A stretch of DNA of 52,585 nucleotides from Paludibacter sp. (GTDB lineage Bacteria > Bacteroidota > Bacteroidia > Bacteroidales > Paludibacteraceae), in assembly GCA_028710895.1 (NCBI GenBank), contig JAQTTH010000026.1, positions 1 to 52,585 of the forward strand, written 5' to 3'. Shown one piece after another: positions 1 to 6,823 of this stretch (positions are counted from its first letter, which is position 1; the number at the start of each line of letters is the position of its first letter). The notes under the pieces were generated by a model. The model saw only the letters and a program-made list of their open reading frames with translations. It made no database searches and was not told where the DNA came from. The position numbers and the translations under genes are program-made.

Positions 1-101
<101 letters not shown>

Positions 102-155
102 TCAAAGATTATTTAATAATTAATTTAATATGTTTTATAAAAGCTCACAAAGTTG

Positions 156-227
<72 letters not shown>

Positions 228-234
228 AAAAAAA

Positions 235-310
235 TGGAGCGGAAGACGGGACTCAAACCCGCGACCCTCAGCTTGGAAGGCTAATGCTCTATCAACTGAG
301 CTACTTCCGC
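235..310 (-). tRNA. tRNA-Gly (anticodon TCC)
   Basis: On the minus strand, acceptor GCGGAAG pairs with CTTCCGC, the anticodon loop is CTTCCAA (anticodon TCC, reads GGA) and the T arm GGGTTTGAGTCCC is standard. The CCA end is encoded (235-237), unlike in the two threonine tRNAs of the same cluster. Confidence 0.96.
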
Positions 311-379
311 AATTTTTTTTCAATTGCTCAATCTACAATTGTTCTAATTGGAAATCGGGCATTGCATCATTGAAAATTG

Positions 380-465
380 TGGTGGGCAGTGAAGGATTCG
401 AACCTCCGAAGTCGAAAGACAGCTGAGTTACAGTCAGCCCCAGTTGGCCACTTTGGTAACTGCCC
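380..465 (-). tRNA. tRNA-Tyr (anticodon GTA)
   Basis: On the minus strand, acceptor GGGCAGT pairs with ACTGCCC, the anticodon loop is CTGTAAC (anticodon GTA), and there is a long variable arm as expected for bacterial tRNA-Tyr. The T arm is GGTTCGAATCC. CCA is encoded at 380-382. Confidence 0.96.
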
Positions 466-501
466 AATTTCCATTTTTTTACATTCATACAAAGAACGTT
501 G

Positions 502-575
502 AGCCTCTTGTCGGATTCGAACCAACGACCCCGAGATTACAAATCACGTGCTCTGGCCAACTGAGCTAAAGAGGC
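502..575 (-). tRNA. tRNA-Thr (anticodon TGT)
   Basis: On the minus strand, acceptor GCCTCTT pairs with AAGAGGC, the anticodon loop is TTTGTAA (anticodon TGT, reads ACA) and the T arm is GGTTCGAATCC. One T-T mismatch sits in the anticodon stem. CCA is not encoded. It is the first tRNA of the cluster in transcription order. Confidence 0.95.
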
Positions 576-605
576 AAAGTGCTATAATATAGCGTTTTTG
601 GCGTT

Positions 606-641
606 TAAAAAGCCGTTTAAATACTGCTATTCAAACGGCTT
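606..641 (-). terminator. Stem-loop with short U-tract between hpf and the tRNA cluster
   Basis: AAGCCGTTT (610-618) and AAACGGCTT (633-641) form a perfect 9-bp stem. Read on the minus strand the stem runs into TTTTT, so it looks like an intrinsic terminator for transcripts coming from rpsU-xerC-hpf. A promoter for the tRNAs overlaps its upstream arm (see 643-671). Confidence 0.55.
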
Positions 642-642
642 G

Positions 643-671
643 CAAATGTACGGAAATATTTTGGACTACAA
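643..671 (-). promoter_or_regulatory. Candidate promoter for the tRNA-tuf cluster
   Basis: The minus strand carries TTG (669-671), an 18-nt spacer and TACATTTG (643-650), matching the Bacteroidetes consensus TTG...TAnnTTTG. The start site would fall near 636-637, just inside the upstream stem-loop, so transcripts begun here would lack most of one arm and escape it. Confidence 0.5.
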
Positions 672-689
672 AACATTTGCCATGAAATT

Positions 690-989
690 TTATTTTTTAG
701 TTGATTTTTCTTTGTGTTTTCGTATCTGTTTGTCTAGTGCATCGAGAGTTAGGTCTACGGCCTCTTCAAATGTGTCACATGTTTTTGAAGCAAAAAAATC
801 GACATTTGGTATCGAAACCTTGATTTCTGCTTCTTTATTGGTGGCAGTTTCAGGTTTTACTACTTTTAAATACACTTCTATATTGATAATGTCATCAAAA
901 TTCTTTTCTAATTTCAACATTTTTTTGTTGATATACGATTCCAGACCTGTAGTTGCATCAAAATTGATGGATTGAATCCTTAGTTTCAT
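690..989 (-). CDS. hpf: Ribosome hibernation-promoting factor, short form (HPF/RaiA)
   Basis: A 99-residue protein of the S30AE/RaiA family. In this family the protein binds in the 30S decoding channel and silences ribosomes in slow growth. The N-terminus (MKLRIQSINFDAT) and the basic C-terminus (DALDKQIRKHKEK) fit the short form, which has no C-terminal dimerisation domain. It begins 14 nt after xerC ends and is likely transcribed from the rpsU promoter. The order rpsU-xerC-hpf-tRNAs-tuf is common in Bacteroidales and keeps translation genes together. Confidence 0.93.
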   Translation of the reverse strand: MKLRIQSINFDATTGLESYINKKMLKLEKNFDDIINIEVYLKVVKPETATNKEAEIKVSIPNVDFFASKTCDTFEEAVDLTLDALDKQIRKHKEKSTKK

Positions 990-1003
990 AATTGCCTCCT
1001 TTT

Positions 1004-1885
1004 TTATTTTGCTCTTGGATGAGCGTGTTTATATATATTGTGTAATTCGTCGAAACTCGTATGTGTGTACACTTGTGTTGCTGCCAGGCTGCTGTGTCCC
1101 AATAATTCTTTCACGGCGTTGATGTCGGCTCCGCCATTGAGCATTCCTGTGGCAAAAGTGTGACGAAGCACATGCGGGCTTCTTTTGTGTAAACTGCTTA
1201 CTTGTGACATGCTGTTGTGAACCAGGTTATATACCATTTTTGGATACATTTTTAGTCCATTGTTTCGAATAAATAAATGCGATTCTAAAGCGATTGCTAT
1301 TTCGTTTCGAAGATTTATGTAATGTTCGATAGATTCGCATAGCTCTTTGCCGATGGGGATAATTCGTTGTTTGTTTCGTTTTCCAATAACCCGCAGATTT
1401 CCTTCGCGTAAATCGATGTCATCGTCTTTTATATTTATCAATTCAGAAAGGCGGATTCCGGTCATATAAAATACTTCCAGTATTAATTGGTTGCGTATCG
1501 GTTCAAAACTGTCGGGGGTGGATGTGTTGTCTAATACAGAATCCATCTCGTTTGCTTTAAAAAACGCAGGGAGCGGTTTTTTTGTTTTGGGTAAAACGAT
1601 TTTTAACGTAGGGTTTTTTGTTGCATAACTCCTGCTTAAGAGGAATCGCCAAAGCGACTTGAGTGTAGATATTTTTCGTGATAATGTGCTTGCCGAAGTT
1701 TCTTTGGTCATAAGCGACAAAATCCATTGCTGGATTTGTTGTGAGCTTATTTCCGAAGGGTTGAGCGATTCGGGAGGAATCTGCAGAAAGTCGCAAAATT
1801 GTAATAGGTCGGTATGATATGACAAAACAGTATGAGAAGAATAATTCTTCTCATACTGTAAATATTGCAGAAATTCGTTCATCAT
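1004..1885 (-). CDS. xerC: Tyrosine recombinase XerC/XerD family
   Basis: 293 residues, the normal length for Xer recombinases. An N-terminal SAM-like DNA-binding domain covers about residues 1-85 and the catalytic domain about 105-290. All catalytic residues are visible: R145 (TGIRLSEL), K169, H238 and R241 (HVLRHTFA), H264 (GHSSLAATQ) and the nucleophile Y273. Xer proteins resolve chromosome dimers at dif. The housekeeping context (rpsU upstream, hpf downstream) argues for the chromosomal Xer enzyme and not a mobile-element integrase. XerC versus XerD cannot be settled here. The start could also be the second Met. Confidence 0.88.
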   Translation of the reverse strand: MMNEFLQYLQYEKNYSSHTVLSYHTDLLQFCDFLQIPPESLNPSEISSQQIQQWILSLMTKETSASTLSRKISTLKSLWRFLLSRSYATKNPTLKIVLPKTKKPLPAFFKANEMDSVLDNTSTPDSFEPIRNQLILEVFYMTGIRLSELINIKDDDIDLREGNLRVIGKRNKQRIIPIGKELCESIEHYINLRNEIAIALESHLFIRNNGLKMYPKMVYNLVHNSMSQVSSLHKRSPHVLRHTFATGMLNGGADINAVKELLGHSSLAATQVYTHTSFDELHNIYKHAHPRAK

Positions 1886-1959
1886 AACCGTATGCTCAAA
1901 TCTGCAACGAAAATAGCATAAATAAATCGGGAAAACAAGTTTTCCTGCGGTTTTATTTA

Positions 1960-2151
1960 CTATTCTTCGCCTAATTGCATTTTTTGAACGTAAATCGCGT
2001 GCATTTTTTCTTCGCGACCTACAATAGAAGGTTTGTCAAAACATTGACGACGACGCAATTCTTTAACAACACCTGTTTTCTCGAATTTACGTTTGAATTT
2101 TTTCAATGCTCTTTCAATGTTTTCGCCTTCTTTTACTGGAACTACGATCAT
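1960..2151 (-). CDS. rpsU: Small ribosomal subunit protein bS21
   Basis: A 63-residue basic protein with the bS21 signature: a variable N-terminus, then ERALKKFKRKFEKTGVVKELRRR and a Lys/Arg-rich tail. It binds the 30S platform near the anti-SD end of 16S rRNA. In Bacteroidetes bS21 has been implicated in occluding that sequence, in line with the weak Shine-Dalgarno sites here. It is the first gene of the minus-strand translation operon and has a near-perfect promoter about 45 nt upstream. Confidence 0.96.
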   Translation of the reverse strand: MIVVPVKEGENIERALKKFKRKFEKTGVVKELRRRQCFDKPSIVGREEKMHAIYVQKMQLGEE

Positions 2152-2199
2152 AATTACTAATTATTTAATGGGTAAAATTTTGTTTTTTATTTTGGACTG

Positions 2200-2229
2200 C
2201 AAAGATAGAGAATGATTTTTGAATTGCAA
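2200..2229 (-). promoter_or_regulatory. rpsU operon promoter (Bacteroidetes type)
   Basis: The minus strand reads TTG (2227-2229), exactly 19 nt, then TATCTTTG (2200-2207), an ideal match to the -33/-7 consensus of the Bacteroidetes primary sigma factor. The predicted start site near 2194 gives a leader of about 43 nt to the rpsU ATG. Confidence 0.8.
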
Positions 2230-2338
2230 TGAGAAAAGTAAGAAAATTTTTAATCCTCACGTTTGATCTCCTTGAATTTGCTACATCATTCATTTCAAAC
2301 CCAATGTAGATCTCCACAGCATTGGTTGCATGCAATGA

Positions 2339-3028
2339 TTATGCTTTTAGATACTTTTCGCGTAGTTCAATCATGCCTTCACTTGCTCCTTTTTGAATAA
2401 TTGTAACGTGCGATGGCAATTTGTCAATCGGACGAGGATCTATCAGATAAACAGGAATGTCCGTGTTTACCTGATTTATCAAACCAGCAGCCGGATACAC
2501 TTGCAATGAAGTTCCAATAACAAGTAATATGTCAGCCTGTTTAGTCAGTCGTTCTGCTTCATCCATAAGTGTTACAGCCTCGCCAAACCAAACAATGTGA
2601 GGTCGGAGCTGAAAGCCTTTCGGGCATTTATCTCCAACATGTGTTTCGTACTTATCTTCTGTTAGGTTGTAAACTTCTGCTCCATGACCCGTAGAACGCA
2701 CTTTCATTAATTCACCGTGAAGATGTAATATGTTGGTACTTCCGGCGCGCTCATGCAAATTGTCTACATTTTGAGTTATGATTTGCACTTCGAACTGTTT
2801 TTCAAGTTCGGCTAAGGCTAGATGGCCCGCATTGGGTTCGACATTGAAGAGTTGTTTGCGTCTTTGATTGTAGAAGTCTAAAACCAGTGCCTTGTTTTTT
2901 CTCCACGCATTCGGTGTCGCAACGTCGTCAATTTTATATTTCTCCCAAAGACCACCTTCATCCCGAAAAGTGCTGATTCCGCTTTCGGCGCTCATGCCAG
3001 CACCGGTAAGTACTACAAGTTTTTTCAT
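2339..3028 (-). CDS. cobB: NAD-dependent protein deacylase, sirtuin (zinc-site residues missing)
   Basis: 229 residues, a compact class III (CobB/SIRT5-like) sirtuin. Visible motifs: the NAD-binding GAGMSAESGISTFR at 9-22, QNVD at 86-89, catalytic His104 in LHLHGE, and GTSLQVYPA near the C-terminus. Y53 and R56 (FYNQRR) match the YxxR pair that lets class III sirtuins read succinyl- or malonyl-lysine. The oddity is the zinc module: canonical enzymes have four Cys, but this protein has one Cys in total (C135). Desuccinylase activity is inferred from YxxR, not shown. Confidence 0.9.
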   Translation of the reverse strand: MKKLVVLTGAGMSAESGISTFRDEGGLWEKYKIDDVATPNAWRKNKALVLDFYNQRRKQLFNVEPNAGHLALAELEKQFEVQIITQNVDNLHERAGSTNILHLHGELMKVRSTGHGAEVYNLTEDKYETHVGDKCPKGFQLRPHIVWFGEAVTLMDEAERLTKQADILLVIGTSLQVYPAAGLINQVNTDIPVYLIDPRPIDKLPSHVTIIQKGASEGMIELREKYLKA

Positions 3029-3105
3029 ACAGATAATAATTGTTTAGTATTATTAGATAAATGCATTGGATGACGCATTTGTCTCTCCTTTTTTATAAAC
3101 GGCTG

Positions 3106-3113
3106 CAAAGATA
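3106..3113 (-). promoter_or_regulatory. Candidate -7 element for cobB
   Basis: The minus strand has TATCTTTG here, matching TAnnTTTG, about 80 nt upstream of the cobB ATG. No TTG lies at the ideal distance upstream, so only the -7 half is supported. Confidence 0.45.
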
Positions 3114-3314
3114 TATAATATTTAAGAAAAAACATACATTGTGTAGAAAATAATTAACTAGATATGAGCTTCATTTGAAACAAATAAAATTAATAATTAA
3201 TACACAAGGATTTATTAGAACTTTGAAATAAATAACCCTTGTAAATTCATGTCCGGATAATTCTCGTTGATTAAACTTTTTCCCTACATTTGTCGGACTT
3301 TTAATTGATACAAT

Positions 3315-3845
3315 ATGATACAAGAATTAATATCGAACAATTATGTACGCATTGTTTTTAGTACACTGATTATCTACCTTTTTATTGTAATTGCTATTCG
3401 TTTATTCGGAAAAAAGGAACTGGCTCAGCTTTCTGTTGTGGATATGGTTTTCATTCTGCTTATAAGCAATGCAGTGCAAAATGCTATGGTTGGGTCCGAC
3501 TCAACACTTTCAGGTGGATTGGTTGCAGCAACTACGTTATTTGTAGTGAACTATGTTTTGAAATATTTGCAATATAAGTTTCCAAAGTTTGGAAAGATAG
3601 TTGAAGGCGATGCTACCATGTTGATTTATAAAGGAAAAATACTGCAATCGCATTTGAAAATGGCAAAAATAACCGAAGATGAACTTATGCAAGCTGTTCG
3701 GGAGCATGGTGTTGCCTCTGTAAAAGAAGTGGACTTAGCCATCATGGAAGTTGATGGAAATATCAGTGTGCTTTCTAATTCATATCAAAAGAAAACCGTC
3801 AAAAGACGCAAAGCGCACAAAATATTGAATAAAACGGAAGGCTGA
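3315..3845 (+). CDS. DUF421 (YetF/YcaP) family inner-membrane protein
   Basis: 176 residues. The first 85 or so contain three hydrophobic segments (about 12-30, 40-55, 65-85), followed by a soluble YetF domain with the family pattern GDATMLIYKGKI, LMQAVREHGV and DLAIMEVDGNISVL. This family is widespread and its function poorly defined; some members are linked to spore or stress phenotypes. No partner gene is evident: the next gene, a GNAT acetyltransferase, starts 45 nt later on the same strand. A TACATTTG at 3285-3292 could be its promoter, but the upstream TTG is only 15 nt away. Confidence 0.85.
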   Translation: MIQELISNNYVRIVFSTLIIYLFIVIAIRLFGKKELAQLSVVDMVFILLISNAVQNAMVGSDSTLSGGLVAATTLFVVNYVLKYLQYKFPKFGKIVEGDATMLIYKGKILQSHLKMAKITEDELMQAVREHGVASVKEVDLAIMEVDGNISVLSNSYQKKTVKRRKAHKILNKTEG

Positions 3846-3890
3846 TTTTTGGTTTTCCCCTGAAAATTACAATTAATATTACAATGATAT

Positions 3891-4415
3891 ATGAAGTTTG
3901 AATTAAAACCCTGTACAGAAAAGCAATTACCTGAAATCCTCGACATTTTTAATGATGCTATATTGAATTCAACTGCGTTGTATGATTATAAAATCCGCAC
4001 GTTGGAGACGATGAATGTCTGGTATGCTGATAAACTGAAGTCTAACTCGCCGATTGTCGGTGCGTTTGATGCCGACAATGTTTTGCTTGGATTTGCTACT
4101 TATGGTATGTTTCGTGTTCGCCCTGCTTATAAATATACTGTAGAGCATTCCGTGTATGTTCGTCCTGATAAACGCGGGTGTGGTATTGGCAAAGTGCTTT
4201 TGCGCGAAATTGTACAAAAAGCGCAGGAACAAAATTACCATGTATTGATAGGCGTAATTGATGCATCGAATGCTGTGAGCATCAAATTGCACGAAAATGA
4301 AGGTTTTGTCTTGAGTGGTATTATGAAAGAAACCGGATATAAATTTGGGAAATGGTTGGATGCAGCTTTTTATCAATTGATTTTAAAGACACCGGAACAC
4401 CCCAATGAGGACTGA
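3891..4415 (+). CDS. GNAT N-acetyltransferase, phosphinothricin-acetyltransferase-like
   Basis: 174 residues with the GNAT fold. The acetyl-CoA pyrophosphate loop is RGCGIGKVLL (about 98-107), followed by a helix and GVIDASNAVSIKLHENEGF, which is typical of the Pat/Bar subgroup (in relatives, ASNxxSIxLHexxGF). The end, GYKFGKWLDAAFYQL, also fits that subgroup. It would move an acetyl group from acetyl-CoA to an amine; the substrate cannot be read from sequence, and a role in antibiotic resistance should not be assumed. It is followed after 37 nt by an exported esterase. Confidence 0.85.
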   Translation: MKFELKPCTEKQLPEILDIFNDAILNSTALYDYKIRTLETMNVWYADKLKSNSPIVGAFDADNVLLGFATYGMFRVRPAYKYTVEHSVYVRPDKRGCGIGKVLLREIVQKAQEQNYHVLIGVIDASNAVSIKLHENEGFVLSGIMKETGYKFGKWLDAAFYQLILKTPEHPNED

Positions 4416-4452
4416 ATTCGATAAATTGACTTCTAAATAAGAGATTGAAGAG

Positions 4453-5298
4453 ATGAATAATTTGAAAAGGAAAATTTTTATAGTTATATTGCTGAGTATT
4501 GGACTGTTGGTTTCTGCTCAGCAGACAGAATATGTAACCCGGCTTGACGTGCCTTATTATAGTGATTCAATAACTTCTGCGAATCAATATATGAAAGAGC
4601 GCTGTAAATTGGATATTTATTACCCGAGAAATCAGAAAGGATTTGCTACAATCATTTGGTTTCATGGTGGTGGGCTAACTGCCGGGAGTAAAGAAATACC
4701 CGAAGCACTTAAAGAAAAAGGGTATTGTGTGGTTGGGGTAAATTATCGTTTAAGTCCCAAAGTGACTGCGCCGGCTTATATTGAGGATGCTGCAGCTGCT
4801 GTAACGTGGGTTTTCAGGAATATCGCATCATTTGGTGGTGATGAATCGTTGATATTTGTTTCGGGTCATTCGGCAGGTGCTTATCTCGGAGCGATGATAG
4901 GCTTGGATAAAAGTTGGTTGCAACATTATAATATAGATGCGAACAAGATTGCAGGCTTGATTCCATTCAGTGCTCAAACAATCACCCATTTTACAATTCG
5001 TAAAGAGAGAGGTGTGCCTGAAACACAACCCGTAATTGATAATTTTGCACCGTTGTATTTTGTTCGGGCCGATGCGCCACCTCTTTTGTTGATTACGGGT
5101 GACCGCGAGATGGAATTGTTGGGTCGGTATGAAGAAAATGCTTATTTGATGAGGATGATGAAAGTTGCCGGACATAAAGATACCCGATTATTGGAATTGC
5201 AGGGCTATGACCACGGTGGCATGGCTCAACCTGCTTTCCCTTTGTTACTAAAGGAAGTGAAACGTATTATAGATAAAAGGAAAGTTGCATCTAAATAA
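4453..5298 (+). CDS. Exported alpha/beta-hydrolase (carboxylesterase, Aes/BD-FAE type)
   Basis: 281 residues. A signal peptide ends ...LLVSAQ, with Gln at the likely +1 position, so the protein is probably periplasmic or surface-exposed. Oxyanion-hole motif HGGG lies at about 72-75, the nucleophile elbow GHSAG at about 138-142, the acid in the TGDREMELL region at about 215, and the catalytic His in GYDHGGM near 254. This is the fold of small-ester carboxylesterases and hemicellulose or feruloyl esterases in Bacteroidota; the substrate is unknown. It is followed 57 nt later by an SDR gene on the same strand. Confidence 0.83.
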   Translation: MNNLKRKIFIVILLSIGLLVSAQQTEYVTRLDVPYYSDSITSANQYMKERCKLDIYYPRNQKGFATIIWFHGGGLTAGSKEIPEALKEKGYCVVGVNYRLSPKVTAPAYIEDAAAAVTWVFRNIASFGGDESLIFVSGHSAGAYLGAMIGLDKSWLQHYNIDANKIAGLIPFSAQTITHFTIRKERGVPETQPVIDNFAPLYFVRADAPPLLLITGDREMELLGRYEENAYLMRMMKVAGHKDTRLLELQGYDHGGMAQPAFPLLLKEVKRIIDKRKVASK

Positions 5299-5355
5299 AC
5301 ATTATATCGTGGCTGTTGTTAGGTTTGTAAACAAAAAATAAATTGACAAATTGAT

Positions 5356-6144
5356 ATGAATAAAACTGCATTAATTACAGGAGCTTCTAGCGGATTGGGA
5401 GTGGAGTTTGCCCGCATTCATGCTTCAAAGGGAGATAATCTGGTGCTTGTTGCCCGGAATGTTGATAGGATGAACGCTTTGAAAGATGAGCTTGAAAAGC
5501 AATTTAGAAATATCTCGATATATGTTATTGGTAAGGATTTGTCGGAGCCATCCGCCGCAAAAGCAATTCATGAAGAACTGCAAAGTAAGAAAATCAGGGT
5601 GGATTATCTGATAAATAATGCAGGTTTTGGCGATTTTGGTGTTTTTGCCGAATGTAACTTGGAAAAACAACTGGAGATGATAAACCTCAATGTTTCGGCT
5701 CTGACTTATCTCACTCGTATGTTTTTACCCGACATGATTGAAAATAAGTTTGGTAGAGTACTGAATGTTGCTTCAACTGCTGCTTTTCAACCTGGCCCAA
5801 CCATGTCAGTCTATTTTGCAACCAAAGCTTATGTGTTGAGCTTTTCGGAGGCAATTGCTTATGAACTAAAGGAAACCGGTGTTACAGTTACGGCTTTATG
5901 TCCTGGTGCAACTGATACAGGTTTTAAAGTGGCTGCTGCATTGGGAGCAAGCAATCTGTTTAAAGGAAATGGAATAGCAGGTTCAAAAGATGTGGCTGAG
6001 TTTGGATACAAGGCAATGATGAAAGGAAAAACTGTTGTTGTTCATGGGTTCATGAACTCGCTCATGGCGCAGTCTGTACGGTTTGCTCCCCGTAATATTG
6101 TAACAGCCATTGCCCAACTAAAACTGAAGGAGATAAAGAAATAA
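5356..6144 (+). CDS. Short-chain dehydrogenase/reductase (DltE/YqjQ type)
   Basis: 262 residues, classical SDR length. The Rossmann motif TGASSGLG lies at 8-15, NNAG at about 89-92, the catalytic Ser in NVASTAAF near 139, and YxxxK (YFATK) near 153-157. CPGATDTGF follows, as in the DltE-like subgroup that acts on ketones and aldehydes with NADP(H). The protein has no signal peptide and is cytoplasmic. The substrate cannot be deduced; neighbours give no pathway. Confidence 0.85.
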   Translation: MNKTALITGASSGLGVEFARIHASKGDNLVLVARNVDRMNALKDELEKQFRNISIYVIGKDLSEPSAAKAIHEELQSKKIRVDYLINNAGFGDFGVFAECNLEKQLEMINLNVSALTYLTRMFLPDMIENKFGRVLNVASTAAFQPGPTMSVYFATKAYVLSFSEAIAYELKETGVTVTALCPGATDTGFKVAAALGASNLFKGNGIAGSKDVAEFGYKAMMKGKTVVVHGFMNSLMAQSVRFAPRNIVTAIAQLKLKEIKK

Positions 6145-6276
6145 TTATTTCGTTCATTATCAGTTTTAAAGGTTGATTCATTCCTTTCTTTAGGGCTTAG
6201 GAGGGGCAAAACAAAAAATATTTCAGTTGTTTGTAGAATATTTTTTAAAAAACAGTGATTTATAATTATATAACAC

Positions 6277-6284
6277 TATCTTTG
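6277..6284 (+). promoter_or_regulatory. -7 element of the cold-shock gene promoter
   Basis: TATCTTTG matches TAnnTTTG perfectly and lies 29 nt before the start codon of the cold-shock gene. No TTG is seen at 19-20 nt upstream; the region there is very AT-rich. The short leader leaves little room for the long thermosensing 5' UTR known from E. coli cspA. Confidence 0.55.
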
Positions 6285-6312
6285 TCGGACATTAAAATAA
6301 TAATTATCAACA

Positions 6313-6504
6313 ATGAGTAAAGGAACAGTTAAATTCTTCAATGAATCTAAAGGATTTGGATTCATCAGCGAAGATGGTTCAAAAAAAGAACATTTTGTAC
6401 ACATTTCTGGTTTAATCGATCAAATTCGTGAAGGCGATACCGTAGAATTCGATTTGCAAGAAGGCAAAAAAGGATTGAATGCAGTAAATGTAAAAGTAAT
6501 CTAG
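6313..6504 (+). CDS. Cold-shock domain protein (CspA family)
   Basis: 63 residues, a single OB-fold cold-shock domain. RNP1 is KGFGFI (residues 13-18) and RNP2 is HFVHIS (27-32), the aromatic patches that bind single-stranded RNA. Such proteins melt RNA structure at low temperature or act as general RNA chaperones. It is a monocistronic unit bounded by a promoter at 6277 and a terminator at 6540. Confidence 0.95.
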   Translation: MSKGTVKFFNESKGFGFISEDGSKKEHFVHISGLIDQIREGDTVEFDLQEGKKGLNAVNVKVI

Positions 6505-6539
6505 TATATACTATTTGACTTTTGTCACACGTCTGAAGA

Positions 6540-6570
6540 GTCTATCATTATTTGATAGGCTTTTTTTTTT
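6540..6570 (+). terminator. Intrinsic terminator of the cold-shock gene
   Basis: The stem is 6540-6547 paired with 6553-6560 (8 bp, one G-U), with a 5-nt loop and ten T at 6561-6570. It lies 36 nt after the stop codon. Confidence 0.88.
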
Positions 6571-6823
6571 GCCTTTTTGGTTCGTTTTTTGATGTAAATT
6601 TTCGTTCCTGATTAAACGTTTTTACAAAGTATAAGTCAAATCAGAACATTGTTGGATTATTAAATTTAATAATACGAAAAATATGATAGATTTATGACTT
6701 TTTTTGATAGTTTTGTGGTGATTTTGTGTTAATCAAAATCTTTTGCCTGTATTTCCCTTAAAATCAATATTGAATAAGGATTTAAAATGTTTCCGTTTTA
6801 TTTCTTGAATAAAAATTTACAGT
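6571..6823 (+). other. Non-coding region upstream of the MG2/plug protein
   Basis: AT-rich stretch with no credible gene. The only promoter-like element seen is TAGTTTTG at 6708-6715 (TAnnTTTG), without a well-placed TTG. It would give a leader of about 100 nt to the next gene. Confidence 0.4.

Noticed and set aside
598-975. Plus-strand open frame of 125 codons opposite hpf
   Set aside because: It lies antisense to a well-supported hpf gene and reads as low-complexity, Ser/Phe-rich sequence typical of a shadow frame.
1004-1885. Phage or integron integrase
   Set aside because: Length, full Xer signature and housekeeping context fit the chromosomal Xer recombinase; no att site or phage gene is near.
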